NCBI RefSeq assembly: GCF_963576675.1
Contig: NC_088916.1
Location: 821,001 to 885,000 of the forward strand
Direction of reading: 5' to 3'
Source: Euphorbia lathyris
Taxonomy: Eukaryota; Streptophyta; Magnoliopsida; Malpighiales; Euphorbiaceae
Length of the DNA stretch: 64,000 nucleotides
The position numbers and the translations under genes are program-made. The stretch's first letter is position 1, and the number at the start of each line of letters is the position of its first letter. The notes below the pieces were generated by a model. That model saw nothing but the letters and a program-made list of their open reading frames with translations, was not told the origin of the DNA and searched no databases. This document shows positions 9,418-20,918 of the stretch, piece by piece.

Positions 9418-10748
9418 TGTTAGGCGGATTCCGTAAGTGCACGATTTCTCTTGTAGTAATAAAAGATATCGATCCCACAGAGAACGCAGTTGATATTTAA
9501 CTCATATTGTTTCTTTATTCGTTTTCTCGAGGTTTATGGAAGATCATTAATCTGGTAATTGATTTAATCTAACATATATTATCTAATCTAAACTAATCTT
9601 ATTATTCATTTCATGCATAGCCCTGATACAAGTTGATAATAATTAAACAGAATGAATAATTATGAATACTATCAACCTTCTGCAGTCATACTGAAGAATT
9701 ACTCTTAATCCAATCTCTCGATCTAGGATTAAGAAATGTAAGTTTAATTAGATTAATAATACTAACTCCTCGACCTATCGTAGCGAATTAGAATTTATAA
9801 ACTAAATAAACAAGTTTAGTTAGATAGTATGATTGTCTTTTTATAAACTGAACTTATTCTAGATTTATAAACTGATAATTATTCCTATGTTTTGCTTATA
9901 TGAATTTCCCTAGAATAAACATAAAGCAATAAAGAATAAAACATCGAACATAGAATAATTTGCATTTGATTGATTGATGTCTGGTATAAATGTATTAACA
10001 ATGTTGAACATGAAGTGAAGGTAAAGAATACATGAAAAAGACTATAACAAAGAACAGTATAGGGGTTGTCAATCCTTTTACTTATCCTTGTAAGGTTTGT
10101 CAAGCCTCAAGGACGTCTTCTCTTTTGTATCTTCTTCTTGCATCTCGAGAAAGCTTATCTCTCGACCTCACTTCTTTCTGTACACTGAACTGAATCTCTA
10201 AGTAAGATACTTCAATATCTCAAACTCAGAGTTGTGTCTCTGATTATGAAATGTGTATGTACACCTTTTGTGATTGATGTGGAACTCTCTTTATATAGAT
10301 GTAGAAAATTCGTGTCCCTTGGAAGGCATCCTTCCATAAAGGTGTGATGAATGGATGTGGCTAATGGTGAAGAGAAATGTTGATTTAGGTGAAAGGATGT
10401 GTTTCAAATGAAGAATCATGTCTTTTTGCTGAATAAATGTCTATCACCAACGAGATAGGAGTGTCACGTTCGTGACATGAAGAACACATTTTGTGCAGGA
10501 AAAGTGTCTGTCACAATCGCGATAGGTACAATTTCCAGAGTTCTCTTCTTTTGCTCCTTATTTGCCCGTCTTGTGCTCGTTTTATGCTAATATTCCTTCA
10601 TATCGAATTTTCATCCGTGTTTAACCTGTTTCTGCTCAAATCATAAACAAACAAGTGAAACCTTTCCAAAACACTAAATAAACTAAGCTAAATGCATGAA
10701 TATAGACGTGAAGATGCATACGCAAATAGGTATATTTCAGACCTATCA
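9418..10748 (-). mobile_element. Solo LTR (1331 bp), gypsy-like
   Basis: Starts TGTTAGG and ends CCTATCA on the plus strand, with perfect 5-bp target duplications GCAAC (9413-9417 and 10749-10753). Orientation is minus, judged from a TATA box read on that strand (10289-10298, CTATATAAAG) and from the same layout as the LTR at 61091-62410. No interior or second LTR is left, so it arose by LTR-LTR recombination. It carries three short dyads at 10442-10525. Confidence 0.85.
10442..10525 (-). promoter_or_regulatory. TRTCAC-N4-GYGAYA-like dyads in the solo LTR
   Basis: Inverted words occur at 10442-10457 (TATCAC-CAAC-GAGATA), 10462-10477 (TGTCAC-GTTC-GTGACA) and 10510-10525 (TGTCAC-AATC-GCGATA). 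The first two start 20 bp apart. They lie about 145-230 bp upstream of the minus-strand TATA box. Confidence 0.45.
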
Positions 10749-11202
10749 GCAACCACGTAGATCCAGTGATCTACGTATAAGATATACATTTTCTACACTT
10801 GCTACAACAGAAAAGGTTACAAAAGCAAATATCTTAACCAACAGATGCACTTCAAACGGATCTAGAGATCAGATAAAATATATCGGATCCAACCAAAATA
10901 AAATGATACAAACCAAAAGAAAATGATACAAACCAAAAGAAAAACAACTAGCACACCAGAAAAAAAAACATGGGAGGAGGAAGAAGCTAGATAGAAGCAA
11001 CTTGGACTTTGTTGTGAGTAACCGGAGGAAGAGGAAGAAAGGGGGGAGCTGATATTTTCTGGAAGAAGGAGGAAGGAGGAGGAGAAAAGGGAGACGGAGG
11101 TGGCGGTGCGGCAAATGAAGGCAAGGAAGGAAAAATTAAAAACCTAAAGAGAATGGAGACCTTCTCTCACTAGGTAGTGTTTTAAATTAAGGTGTTTTTT
11201 TA

Positions 11203-12005
11203 GAGGATCTTTAATGGTTGGAGGGTTTTCTACCCTCCAACCATGCCACTTGAAGCAAAAAAAAAAAAACATTCTTCAAATGAAAATACTTCCAAATTTT
11301 TTTATCTGTGATGGTTAGATCATTTTAATACATTTCTTTTTGCTTAAGATAAATCAATACTTAAAATATATATGTTAGATTGTACCAATAGACACATAAA
11401 AAAAATAAACTAAAAAACTTGTGAGGCCCACTTTCTCCCTGGATGACGCACCAATGAAGGTAAATTTTCAGCACTCCCCGACCACAATTCGCCACATGGA
11501 AGAGGTGGAACATAAATTCTTTTCACGGACCATGATAGTGTAAGTCCTTTTTAATTGAGAATAATATCCATGTATGGACAATATCCAAATTTGGCCATTC
11601 AACCTTTTGGCATCTCTACTGGTTGAACACTATTTTTTTCTATGATGAAAATGCAGAATAGTCCATAAAAGTTACCAGTAGGGATGCTCTTGCTAGTCTA
11701 AGGGAATGACCATTCTGCAAATATTTAAAATTATAAAACACTCTTCAACCATTAAAATACACAAAATTGACAGTGTTTGATTTTATGTAGTGTCGATAGT
11801 TGGACAGTGTTTTGGAATCCAAATATATTGATGTGGCAGGTTGTTTTTGGTACCAACAACAAAATTTCTTGTCAAAACTTTGAGTCATTCAATATAAAAA
11901 TATATATGTAAATTATATTTATTTTTTATTTTTTAATTTTTATTTTTATATTAATATAAAAGGATGAGTTGATGGTTGAACATTGTCCAACCATTACTGA
12001 TGCTC
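11203..12005. mobile_element. MITE-like segment
   Basis: About 20-bp imperfect terminal inverted repeats: the left end GAGGATCTTTAATGGTTGGA matches the complement of the right end, GAGCATCAGTAATGGTTGGA. The flanking trinucleotides TTA and TGA do not match exactly, so the target duplication is uncertain. A second inverted pair (11610-11687, GCATCTCTACTGGT and its complement) suggests a smaller nested element. No coding sequence. Confidence 0.4.
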
Positions 12006-12154
12006 TGATGATATAATCGTCTAAATGATAGTACTTTTTATTTTGTTTTATTATAATGTTTTATCTTTTAAGTATTAAATACTTTTTGCTTTTATCTTTT
12101 TTTATACGTACAAATTAATCTTTTTTATTTGCTACATTCCATATTTTTTTTATC

Positions 12155-12404
12155 TGTTACATAATATTTTAACACTCATTCTTGATGTGTTGTCCATAAA
12201 CATTAAGGATGAGAGTTAAAATAATGCGTCATTTAAAGTAAACATTTAATTTCAAATAGACAAAATAAATTTAAATTTTTTTATATGTCACCATATTTTT
12301 TAATTCTTTTTTCATATAAAAAACTTTGAAATTCTTCATCTTGAATAATATGGTTAAGGACAACACATCAATGAGGAGTGTTAAAATGATATGTTGTAAC
12401 ATTC
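12155..12404. mobile_element. Small inverted-repeat element (MITE-like)
   Basis: The left arm TGTTACATAATATTTTAACA... to GATGTGTTGTCC (12155-12193) is repeated inverted at 12358-12404. The right arm sequence (AACACATCA...GAGTGTTAAAATG) recurs in every unit of the tandem repeat that follows, so this element and the repeat share ancestry. Confidence 0.4.
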
Positions 12405-13431
12405 TATTTATTATTTAATAATAATAATAATAATAATAAATAGAGTGGACCCTAATAACTTTGTAATATTATTATTATATTTACATTTAAATTAACTTTG
12501 AAGAACCAAAGAGTTAAAAATAAAATTTTCTGTAACTTTTTATTGTTTTTTCTTCCAACTTATGTTTTTTGTAACTTCATATTCTGACCATTTCTTAAAA
12601 AGTGTGATGATTGGATCGGGTATTTTTTACCGGAAAAGTGTTAAATCATGTCCTTTTGATCGTCGAAAGTTCGTCGGAGTTGTCGGAAAAGGAAACAGAG
12701 ATTATCAAATTGGAATTCTCTATCTTGATTGGTGTTGTTTAAGACAACACATCAATGAGGAGTGTTAAAATGGTAAATTATAACATTCTATTTATTATTT
12801 AATAATAATAATAAATAAAGTGGACTCCACTAACTTTTAATATTATTATTATATTTTCATTTAAGTTAACTTTGAAGAACCAAAGATTTAAAAACAAAAT
12901 TCTCGGTAACTTTTGTTTCTTCGTAACTCCATATTCCGACAACTTCTTCAAACGAAAATTAAACCATTAAATTAATTATTTTTTGAGAAAGATTTTGAGA
13001 TCAATATTGCTATTTTTCTGAATGAAAAGTGTGGTGGTTGGAGCGGGTATTTTTCATGGAAAGTGTTAGATCTATATATATTCGCGAATATCATGATTCA
13101 ATTCGCCCCTGCACAACGTCTTTCTCTCTTTCTCTCGGCCTTTGGCTTATTTTCCTCTTCAATAAATTGGTCTTTTGACAGTCGAAAGTTCGTCGGAGTT
13201 GTCGGAAGAGCAAACCTACATTATCAAATTAGAATTCTTTATTTTAAGTGGTGGTGTTTAAGACAACACATCAAGGATGAGTGTTAAAATGACGTATTGT
13301 AATATTCTATTTATTATTTAATAATAATAATAGTAAATAGAGTTTGACCTCCTCAATTTTTTAATATTATTATTATGTTTATATTTATGTTAACTTTCAA
13401 GAACCAAAAATTTAAAAACAAAATTCTCTGT
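12405..13431 (+). repeat. Tandem repeat block 1 (about 440-470-bp family)
   Basis: Units share ordered landmarks: an AATAATAATAAAT run, GAACCAAAGATTTAAAA, TAACTTTTTATTG, GATTTTGAGATCAATATTGC, a GTCGAAAGTTCGTCGGAGTTGTCGG-like segment, and AACACATCAATGAGGAGTGT. One truncated and one full unit lie here. Short frames over the repeats (12562-12768, 13063-13287) translate to similar peptides only because the DNA is repeated. Confidence 0.65.
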
Positions 13432-16400
13432 GAGGAGGGGGTAATCATTATATTAACCGGTGTCTCAACCATAAACATAGTATGGATCTTTGTGGTCTGT
13501 CGGACCTGGGAGCTGCCGGGCACAGATTTACATGGAAAAGGAATAGTGTGTTTGTTAGGTTGGATAAGGTGTATGCTAATGTTGCTGCTATCTGTAGGTT
13601 TCCTGAGGTCAATGTGCTCAATCTTCCTTTCCGTCACTCTGACCATTGCCCTATCCTTATTAGGATGGTCAAAGGAAACCGACTGAAAGGTAATAGACCT
13701 TTTAGGTATCTTGTGGCTTGGGATTCTCATCCCGAGTTTAAGAATTTTGTTAAAAACAATTGGCATCCTCACTCTAATGTCCTTCTCGCTGCTGAGGAGT
13801 TCAGGAGGAATGTGGCCGGATGGAATAAAAACATCTTTGGCCACATTATCAGAAGGAAAAACAAGCTTTTGAGAAGGATGGAAGGCATCCAACGTTGCTT
13901 AGAGGTCCGCTTCGACCACAGCCTGAATGGCCAGCTTAGATCTCTCCAGAACGAGTTGGAAGCAGTGCTTAGACAGGAAGAGCTCCTTTGGTTCCAGAAG
14001 TCTAGGAAGACTTGGATTCAAGACGGGGACCGAAACACCAGGTTTTTCCACCTCTCCACGATTATTAGAAGATAGAGGAATATAATCGACGCTATCAAAG
14101 ACGCCAATGGTGTTTGGATTTTTGAGGAGGAGGACATTCGGCGTCTTGCCCTTGATTTCTATAAGGACCTGTTCAGAGAAGAAGCGGTGTACTTGGAGAG
14201 TGCCTACTCTGATACTTCCTTTCCTCGGTTAGGGGAGGATGCTATTAAGGATGCTTTCCATCCAGTGGATCTCAAAGAAATTGATCTGGCCTTCTCCAGC
14301 ATCGGTTCCACTAAGGCTCCTGGGATTGATGGTATCCCCGCTAGCTTCTATCAGAAACACTGGGATACCATGAAAGAGGGCATTTACAGCTTTGTGTTAG
14401 GTGTTTTTGGTGGGTCTAATGATATCAGGTTGGTTAATAAGACCCTCCTTGTTCTGATTCCTAAGGTTGATAAACCCTCTTCCTTTCTTCAGATGAGACC
14501 TATCAGCCTTTATAATGTTTTGTACAAAGCTATCACCAAGATTGTGGCTAATAGAATCCGGAAGATCCTGCCAGATATTATTAGCCAGAATCAAGGGAGC
14601 TTTGTTCCGGGTAGACAAATGATTGATAACGTTGTTATTGCCCAGGAGGTTGTCCATTCTATGAAAATTAAAAAAGGAAAGAAAGGGATTGTGGCTCTTA
14701 AACTGGATCTGGAGAAAGCCTATGATAGGCTTAACTGGAGCTTTCTTCTTGATAGTTTAGCCAAAGTTGGTATCCCGGAAAACTGGAGGAATCTGATTGA
14801 GAAATGCATCTCCTCTCCTGTGTTCCAGGTTATGATTAATGGGGACATGTCTGATGAGTTCTCTCCCTCCAGGGGTATTCGTCAAGGGGATGCTATGAGC
14901 CCCTTCCTTTTTGTTATTGCAATGGAAAGACTGTCTCACCTGATCCAAGAGGCGGTGAGCAAGGGGACTCTCCACCATGTTTCCATCAGCAGACATTGCC
15001 CCCCTATCACCCATTTGTTCTTTACTGATGATGTGATGCTTTTCATGGAGGGTAATGTGGAGCAGATAAAGGTGGTGATGGATATCCTTAATTGCTTTTG
15101 TGATGCTTCTGGCCAGAAGATTAACATCCAAAAGTCCCGTATGCTTTGTTCCAAGAACATGGACAACGGATTGTGCAGAAGCCTTAGTGAGCTCTCTGGC
15201 ATCCCCCTGACTCAATCATTGGGGAAGTATCTTGGGGTCCCTCTTCACAATGACAGAGTCTCCAAAGCCTCCTTTAAAGACATTCTGGATAAAACTAATG
15301 GTTTGTGTGCTAGCTGGAAAGCCAGTTCTCTTTCCCTTGCAGGTCGCCTTACCTTAATCCAATCTATCAACTGCGCGGCTCCGAATCACATCATGCAAGC
15401 CTGTAAGCTCCCTGAGCCGGTCCTTAACGATCTTGATAAGATTAATCGGCGTTTCCTTTGGGGAGAGTCTGGTGAGGGGAGGAAGGTTCACCTGGTCCCT
15501 TGGAAGGAAGCCTGCCAGCCTAAAAGCAGGGGGGTCTAGGTATAAGGCAAGCTAAGGACAACAACAAAGTCCTTTTAATGAAGCTTTTTTGGAGAATGTG
15601 GCAATGCCCCTCCTCTCTTTGGGTTCGTCTTCTGTGCGGCAAGTATCGGAAAGATAGAATTTTTGGTGGCCCGAAGGAAAGGGTTGTTAGCTGCTCCTTC
15701 CTCTGGAAGGGTCTTAGCGCAGTATTTGCTGAGTTTTGTACGGGGATTGGCCTGGAGGTAGGTAATGGTAAATCCATTAGTTTCTGGGATGACACCTGGA
15801 TTGGTGATAAACCGCTGATTGAAGTGTGTAGCTCCCCTCCGCCTAATGATATCCGTTCCTGGAAGGTCGCTGATGTGGTGGACTCAGAGGGAGATTGGAT
15901 CTGGTCTAAGTTCGATTCTTTCCTTAGCCTGGAGATCCTCCTTAAGATTAGAGGAGTTAAGATTAGCAATCAAGAGGAAGATAAAGACAGACACTACTGG
16001 GCCTTGACTAATAATGGCATCTATTCTTGTAAATCGGCCTATGAAGCTTTTTCCCCTAATAGGGCTGACCCTCCCTTGGAGATTTGGAAGACCATTTGGG
16101 CCCTGAAAATCCCTTATCGCATTAGAAGTTTCCTGTGGCTGGGGGTCAAGGACAGGCTGCTCACTAATGCGGACAGGCACAGAAGGCACTTGGCTGAGTC
16201 AGGAGCCTATAGTAGGTGCAGAGGTCATGTGGAAACCTTGTGCCATGCTCTGAGGGATTGCCCTAATAGTAAAAAGGTTTGGGAAGGAATTCTCCCTCAC
16301 CACACCATTCCTTCTTTCATGGCTTATTCTGAAGCTGACTGGTTCTCTGATGGAGTCAAGGGGAAGTTATTGGCCAACATGGAGCACGGTGACATTCTCT

Positions 16401-17129
16401 TCGCTATTATCTGTCACCAAATTTGGAAATGGAGGACTGAAGAGTTATTTGCTGAGAAGACTATCCTTATCCCTGACTTACTTGACTTCTTCTCGAAAAA
16501 GCTCTCTGTTATTTTAAAGAGCTTTGAAGGGGAGCCCCTTGCAAGATCTTCCCCTGATAAGGTGGTCCATTTAGTTGGTTGGAGGAAGCCTAGAGAGGGG
16601 GTTGTGAAGCTGAATACGGATGGCTCCTGTCTTAGCAATGGCAAAATTGCTGCCGGAGGTGTTCTTAGGGATGCTGGTGGCGCTTGGCTGGCTGGGTTTA
16701 CCCATAACTTGGGGATGGGCTCGTCCTTTTCTTCGGAGCTCTGGGGTATTCTTTCAGGTATTAAACTTGCCATTCGCATGGGTGTCAAGAGGCTTTCGGT
16801 GGAGTCTGACAATTTGGAGGCAATCAACAGGATTTCTGATAGCCAGGCTTTTTGTCTTAATAGCCAGAACCTGATCAAGGCTATTTTGAGGCTTCGTCCT
16901 GCCTTTGAGGCTCTTAGTTTCTCCCATATTTATAGGGAGCAAAACCGTGTGGCGGATCGCTTGGCAGCTGCTGGGCATGGGGGGATGCTTGGTGTTACTA
17001 CCCTTTCTATTCCTCCCTCTTCTCTTTTGTCTACTCTTCTTGAGGATAGGGTTGGGGTCAGTCTGCCTAGACTGATCCCGGGTTAGGCTTTTTGTTCGTT
17101 TGTTTTCCTTTCCTTTTCCTACCAAAAAA
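13432..17129 (+). mobile_element. 5'-truncated LINE (L1-type) with 18-bp target duplication
   Basis: Identical 18-bp direct repeats AAAAACAAAATTCTCTGT (13414-13431 and 17130-17147) flank the element, and a poly(A) tail merges into the right copy. It starts inside the ORF2 endonuclease domain, so it was truncated at the 5' end during insertion. It sits within the tandem repeat. Confidence 0.93.
13482..17086 (+). pseudogene. LINE ORF2 remnant: endonuclease tail, reverse transcriptase, zinc-binding and RNase H domains
   Basis: The frame starts in the C-terminal part of an AP-type endonuclease (SDHCPILI near 13640). It continues through a full non-LTR reverse transcriptase (KAPGIDGIPA; VPGRQMIDN; LDLEKAYDR; GIRQGDAMSP) to a catalytic FTDD near 15021-15032, where FADD is usual. 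Then come a zf-RVT region and a C-terminal type-1 RNase H (LNTDGSC; SSELWGIL; VESDN; EQNRVADRLA), ending at 17086. Two lesions are visible: TAG at 14073-14075 and a -1 shift at the G-run near 15528-15534, which separates the 14187-15539 frame from the 15578-17086 frame. The copy is otherwise well preserved and so relatively young. Confidence 0.9.
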
Positions 17130-17147
17130 AAAAACAAAATTCTCTGT

Positions 17148-18496
17148 AACTTTTTATTGTTTTTTCCTTACACCTTATGTTTCTTCGTAGCTTTATATTC
17201 CGACCACTTATTGAATGAAAACTAAACCATTAAATTCATTGTTTTGTGAGGAAGATTTTGAGATCAATATAGCTATTTCTCTTACAGGAAAGTGTGGCGG
17301 TTGTAACGAGTATTTTTACCAAAAAAGTGTTAGATCTTAGCCTTTTGATCATCGAAAGTTCATCAGAGTTGTGGGAAAAGCAAACAGAAACTATCAAATT
17401 GGAATTCTTCATCTTGAATGTTATTGTTTAAGACATCATATAAATGAGGGGTGTTAAAATGACGTGTTGTGATATTCTATTCATTATTTAATAATAATAG
17501 TAAATGGAATTGACCCCCTCAACTTTTTAATATTATTATTATGTCAAATTTCAAGAACCAAAAATTTAAAAACAAAATTGTATGTAACTTTTTATTGTTT
17601 TTTCATTCCACCTTATGTTTCTTCATAACTATATCTTCCAACTACTTCTTGAAATGAAAATTAAACCATTAAATTCATTGTTTTGTGAGGAAGATTTTGA
17701 GATCAATATTGTTGTTTTTCTTACTGAAAATTGTGGTGATTGGAGCGGGTATCTTTTACCGAAAAATTGTTAGATCTTGACCTTTTGATCGATTTTGATT
17801 GTCGAAAGTTCATTGGAGTTGTCGGAAGAGCAAACGGACTATCAAATTGGAATTCTCCATCTTAAATGATTTTATTTAAAGCAACACATAAAAAAAGAGT
17901 ATTAAAATGATTGGTTGTAACATTCTATTTATAATTTAATAATAATAATAATAAATGTAATGGACCTATAAACTTTTATTGTTATTGTGTTTACACTTAT
18001 AATAACTTTTAAGAACCAAAAATTTAAAATCAAAATTCTATATAACTTTTTATTGTTTTTTTTCTTCCACCTAATGTTTCTTCATAACTTCATATTCCGA
18101 ACACTTTTTGAAACGAAAATTAAACCATTAAATTCATTAATTTGTGAGAAAAATTTTGAGATCAATATTGCTATTTTTCTTACTGAAAAATATGGTGATT
18201 GGAACAGGTATTTTTCATCGAAAAAGTGTTAAATCTCGACCTTTTAATCGATTTGATTGTTGAAAATTTGTCGAAGTTGTCGGAAGAGCAAAAAGCAACT
18301 ATCAAATTGGAATTTTTCATCTTGAATAATTTTATTTAAAACAACACATCAAATATGAGTGTTAAAATGATGTGTTTTGACATTCTATTTATTATTTATT
18401 TAATAATAATAATAATAAATGTAATGGACCTCATAAACTTTTGTTATTATTATGTTTACATTTATTTTAACTTTTAAGAACCAACTTAAGAACCAA
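17148..18496 (+). repeat. Tandem repeat block 2
   Basis: Three units of the same family; the anchor GATTTTGAGATCAATAT occurs near 17250, 17690 and 18150, giving periods of about 440 and 460 bp. No gene content is supported. Confidence 0.7.
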
Positions 18497-18624
18497 TGAT
18501 TTACATCACAAGCAGCCGACCCTAATGCTCTCTTCCTAAGGCGATTTTTCTATATTTCTTCTCCGCTTATGTGAGAAGCTCGATCTTTCATTTGTTTTCT
18601 TCTCTAACCCGTCATATCCAAAAC

Positions 18625-19773
18625 ATGGAAGCTGGCTTTGCAAACCTCTCCCTCTCTGCTCAGGAAGATGAGGAAATCCCTATTGAACCAGCTGCAGAAG
18701 GATTGGAGTTTCAACTGAATGAGTTTTGTGTTGTGGGTAGGTTTCTAACCGACCGAGTTATTAAGTTCCCGGTGATGAAGAGTCGTATGGCAGGCATATG
18801 GAGGCCTGGTAAGGGGATTTCTATCCGGGACCTAGGGTACGGGTTATACCTGTTTCAGTTCTACCATTGTATTGATCTGAGGAGAATAATGGAAGGTGGT
18901 CCATGGACCTTTGATGGCCACTTTCTGCTCCTTCATCATTTACATGAAGGCGATGTACCAACTTGTGTCCCACTGGACCAGCTCGCTGTGTGGGTCCAGA
19001 TTCATGATGTGCTTGTTGGTTATATGTCAGAAACTATTGGTAAAAGCTTGGGTCAATTTGTGGGTGAGTTTATAGAATATGATGTAAAGAGCAATGTTGG
19101 AGGCTGAAAGTGTTACATGCGTATTCGTGTCCGTGTGGATGTTAGACTCTCTTTGAAGCGTTGGAAGAAGTTGAAGCTCCGTTCTGGAGCAGTATGCATT
19201 GTACAATTCAAATATGAGATCCCTTTTATGAGCCAGGTTTGTTATGTGTGTGGTCTGCTGGACCATAATAAAACTCACTGTCCTCAGAGATTCAGTGAGA
19301 CTGTGGGGGAAGTGCAACAGGGGTAGGGTAAGTGGATTCGTGCGGCTGATAGAAGGTTTGGTATGGGGGGTAGGGAGCGCTGGTTAAAGGAGGATGGGCT
19401 TGAAACAGTAGGAAACGGGAAAGCAGTTATGACTGAAGAAAGAGTGGCCAATGAAGAAAGAGTGGCCAATGAAGAAAGCGAAGGGCAGCAGGCCCTAGGT
19501 GAAGGTAGAGTGAAAACCACTGCCTCTATGCGTGTTATCATCAGGGGACCGGCTCAGAGGCCTAGTGAAGTGTTCATGGAGAGTCCCCGAACACAGGAAA
19601 ATATGGAGGAGGATATAAATATTGAACTTTTGGAGGAGAGGAAGAGAAAGAGGGCGCCTAAAACCTCTAACAAAGAAGTGTCCACTGAGAAGCTTCAAGA
19701 AGAGGAGACGTCAGAGCAAACCAATAAGAATATATCGGCCGGGGCCCAAGGGGTTCCCCGCCGGGGACCATGA
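18625..19773 (+). pseudogene. LINE ORF1: DUF4283 plus CCHC zinc knuckle
   Basis: One frame from MEAGFANL (18625) to the TGA at 19771-19773 encodes about 382 residues, broken by TGA at 19105-19107 and TAG at 19324-19326. The N-terminal part (residues about 30-160; VVGRFLTDR, GPWTFDGHFLLLHH) is DUF4283-like, as in plant LINE ORF1 proteins. A CCHC knuckle follows (CYVCGLLDHNKTHC, near 19242-19283), then a charged tail with a TEERVANEERVANEE micro-repeat. The final stop overlaps the ORF2 start as ATGA. Both internal stops fit single substitutions of family-typical codons. Confidence 0.8.
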
Positions 19774-20918
19774 TCGGGATTTTGTGGAACTGTCGTGGAC
19801 TTGGCAACCCGCAGGCAGTCCTTGCTTTACGTAATCTCGTGAAGCGTCGCAAGCCAGCTTTTATTTTTTTAATAGAAACTCTTATTAGTCAGAATAAATA
19901 GAGCAGTTAAGCTGTCTGTTAGGATTTCAAAGTTGCTTTTCAGTTGATTGTATGGGGCATAGTGGTGGCCTTGCTTTATTTTGGAATAATACTATTAATA
20001 TTGAGATTTTGAGCTATTCTCGTTCGTATATTGATTTTGTTATTACTGATGAGCTGGTCATGGTTTGGAGATGTACTGGGTATTATGGTCAACCTGAGCG
20101 GAATAGAAGACATGAGATGTGGAATTTATTAAAGGAACTGAAAGGTCATTCGGCTCTCCCCTGGTGTGTGATCGGAGATTGTAATGACTTACTTTTTGTC
20201 TCGGATAAGCGTGGAGGGCCTCTCCATCCGGAGTGGCTTTATCGTGGCTTCCGTGAGGCTACCTCCTTCTATGACTTGACAGACCTTCCATTGTTAGGAT
20301 ATGGCTTCACGTGGGAAAGGGGGCGCGAGTCAAACGCTTTTATGGAAGGGCAGCTTGATCGCTGTTTGGTTGATTCCACGTGGGTGGTGGCCTTTCCGTC
20401 TGCAATATTGACCTGTCTGTTGGCTAGTGTATCGAACCACTGTTCGATTGAGTTAAATTCTACGGGAACTGTGTACCCTCACCGTCATGTGAGTTTTCGC
20501 TTTGAAAACGGATGGCTAAGGGAAGCCCAATTTATCGAAATGGTAAAGCAGGGGAAGAGGGGATCCGATGGTTTAGACTTGTGTCAGAAGCTGAAAACGT
20601 GTGTGCAGGATATGCAGAGGTGTGGAATAAGCTATTTTAGACGTTTTTCAGATAAGATAAATGTGTGCTATGACAAGTTAAAGTGTTTGCTGATCAGGGC
20701 TGACCCAGTGTCTGATAATATGATTACGGAGGTGAGGAATGAACTGAACGAGCTGCTGTCCGTTGAGGATCAATATTGGCGCCAACGGGCGAAGATTCAA
20801 TGGCATAAGGGGATTGATCGCAACTCGTGATTTTTCCATTCAATGGCGTCAGCTCCTCAACACCGTAACAAACTCCATAAGCTCAGGCAATTAGACGGGT
20901 CGTGGGCAGAGGACACGG
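19770..20918 (+). pseudogene. LINE ORF2 5' part: AP endonuclease domain
   Basis: Starts at the ATG at 19770, overlapping the ORF1 stop. The N-terminal endonuclease motif ILWNCRGLGNP is present and FLIET follows; the frame then shifts before 19952. The longest open piece (19952-20830) has GDCND, the GDFN-type catalytic motif, and SNHCSI where an active enzyme has S-D-H, so a catalytic Asp has become Asn. The ORF continues to the junction with the solo LTR at 20918 and resumes after it. Confidence 0.8.

Larger units (their letters stand above)
9129..11188 (-). mobile_element. Retroposed sequence (about 720 bp) split by a solo LTR
   Basis: Direct repeats AAGGTGTTT (9120-9128 and 11189-11197) flank a minus-strand sequence whose right (5') end reads AGTGAGAGAAGG and whose left (3') end, in minus sense, resembles the tail of a plant LINE. 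With the 1331-bp solo LTR and its 5-bp target copy removed, about 724 bp remain. No convincing coding sequence is present; the 10869-11114 region is a GAGG-rich leader. It is probably an internally deleted or non-autonomous LINE. Confidence 0.45.

Noticed and set aside
10869..11114. 81-residue hydrophobic ORF
   Set aside because: Translation of a CT/GA-rich leader; low complexity.
12562..13287. Two similar short ORFs ending LRQHI(N/K)(E/D)EC
   Set aside because: Similarity comes from the tandem DNA repeat; no start context and no conservation of frame in the other units.
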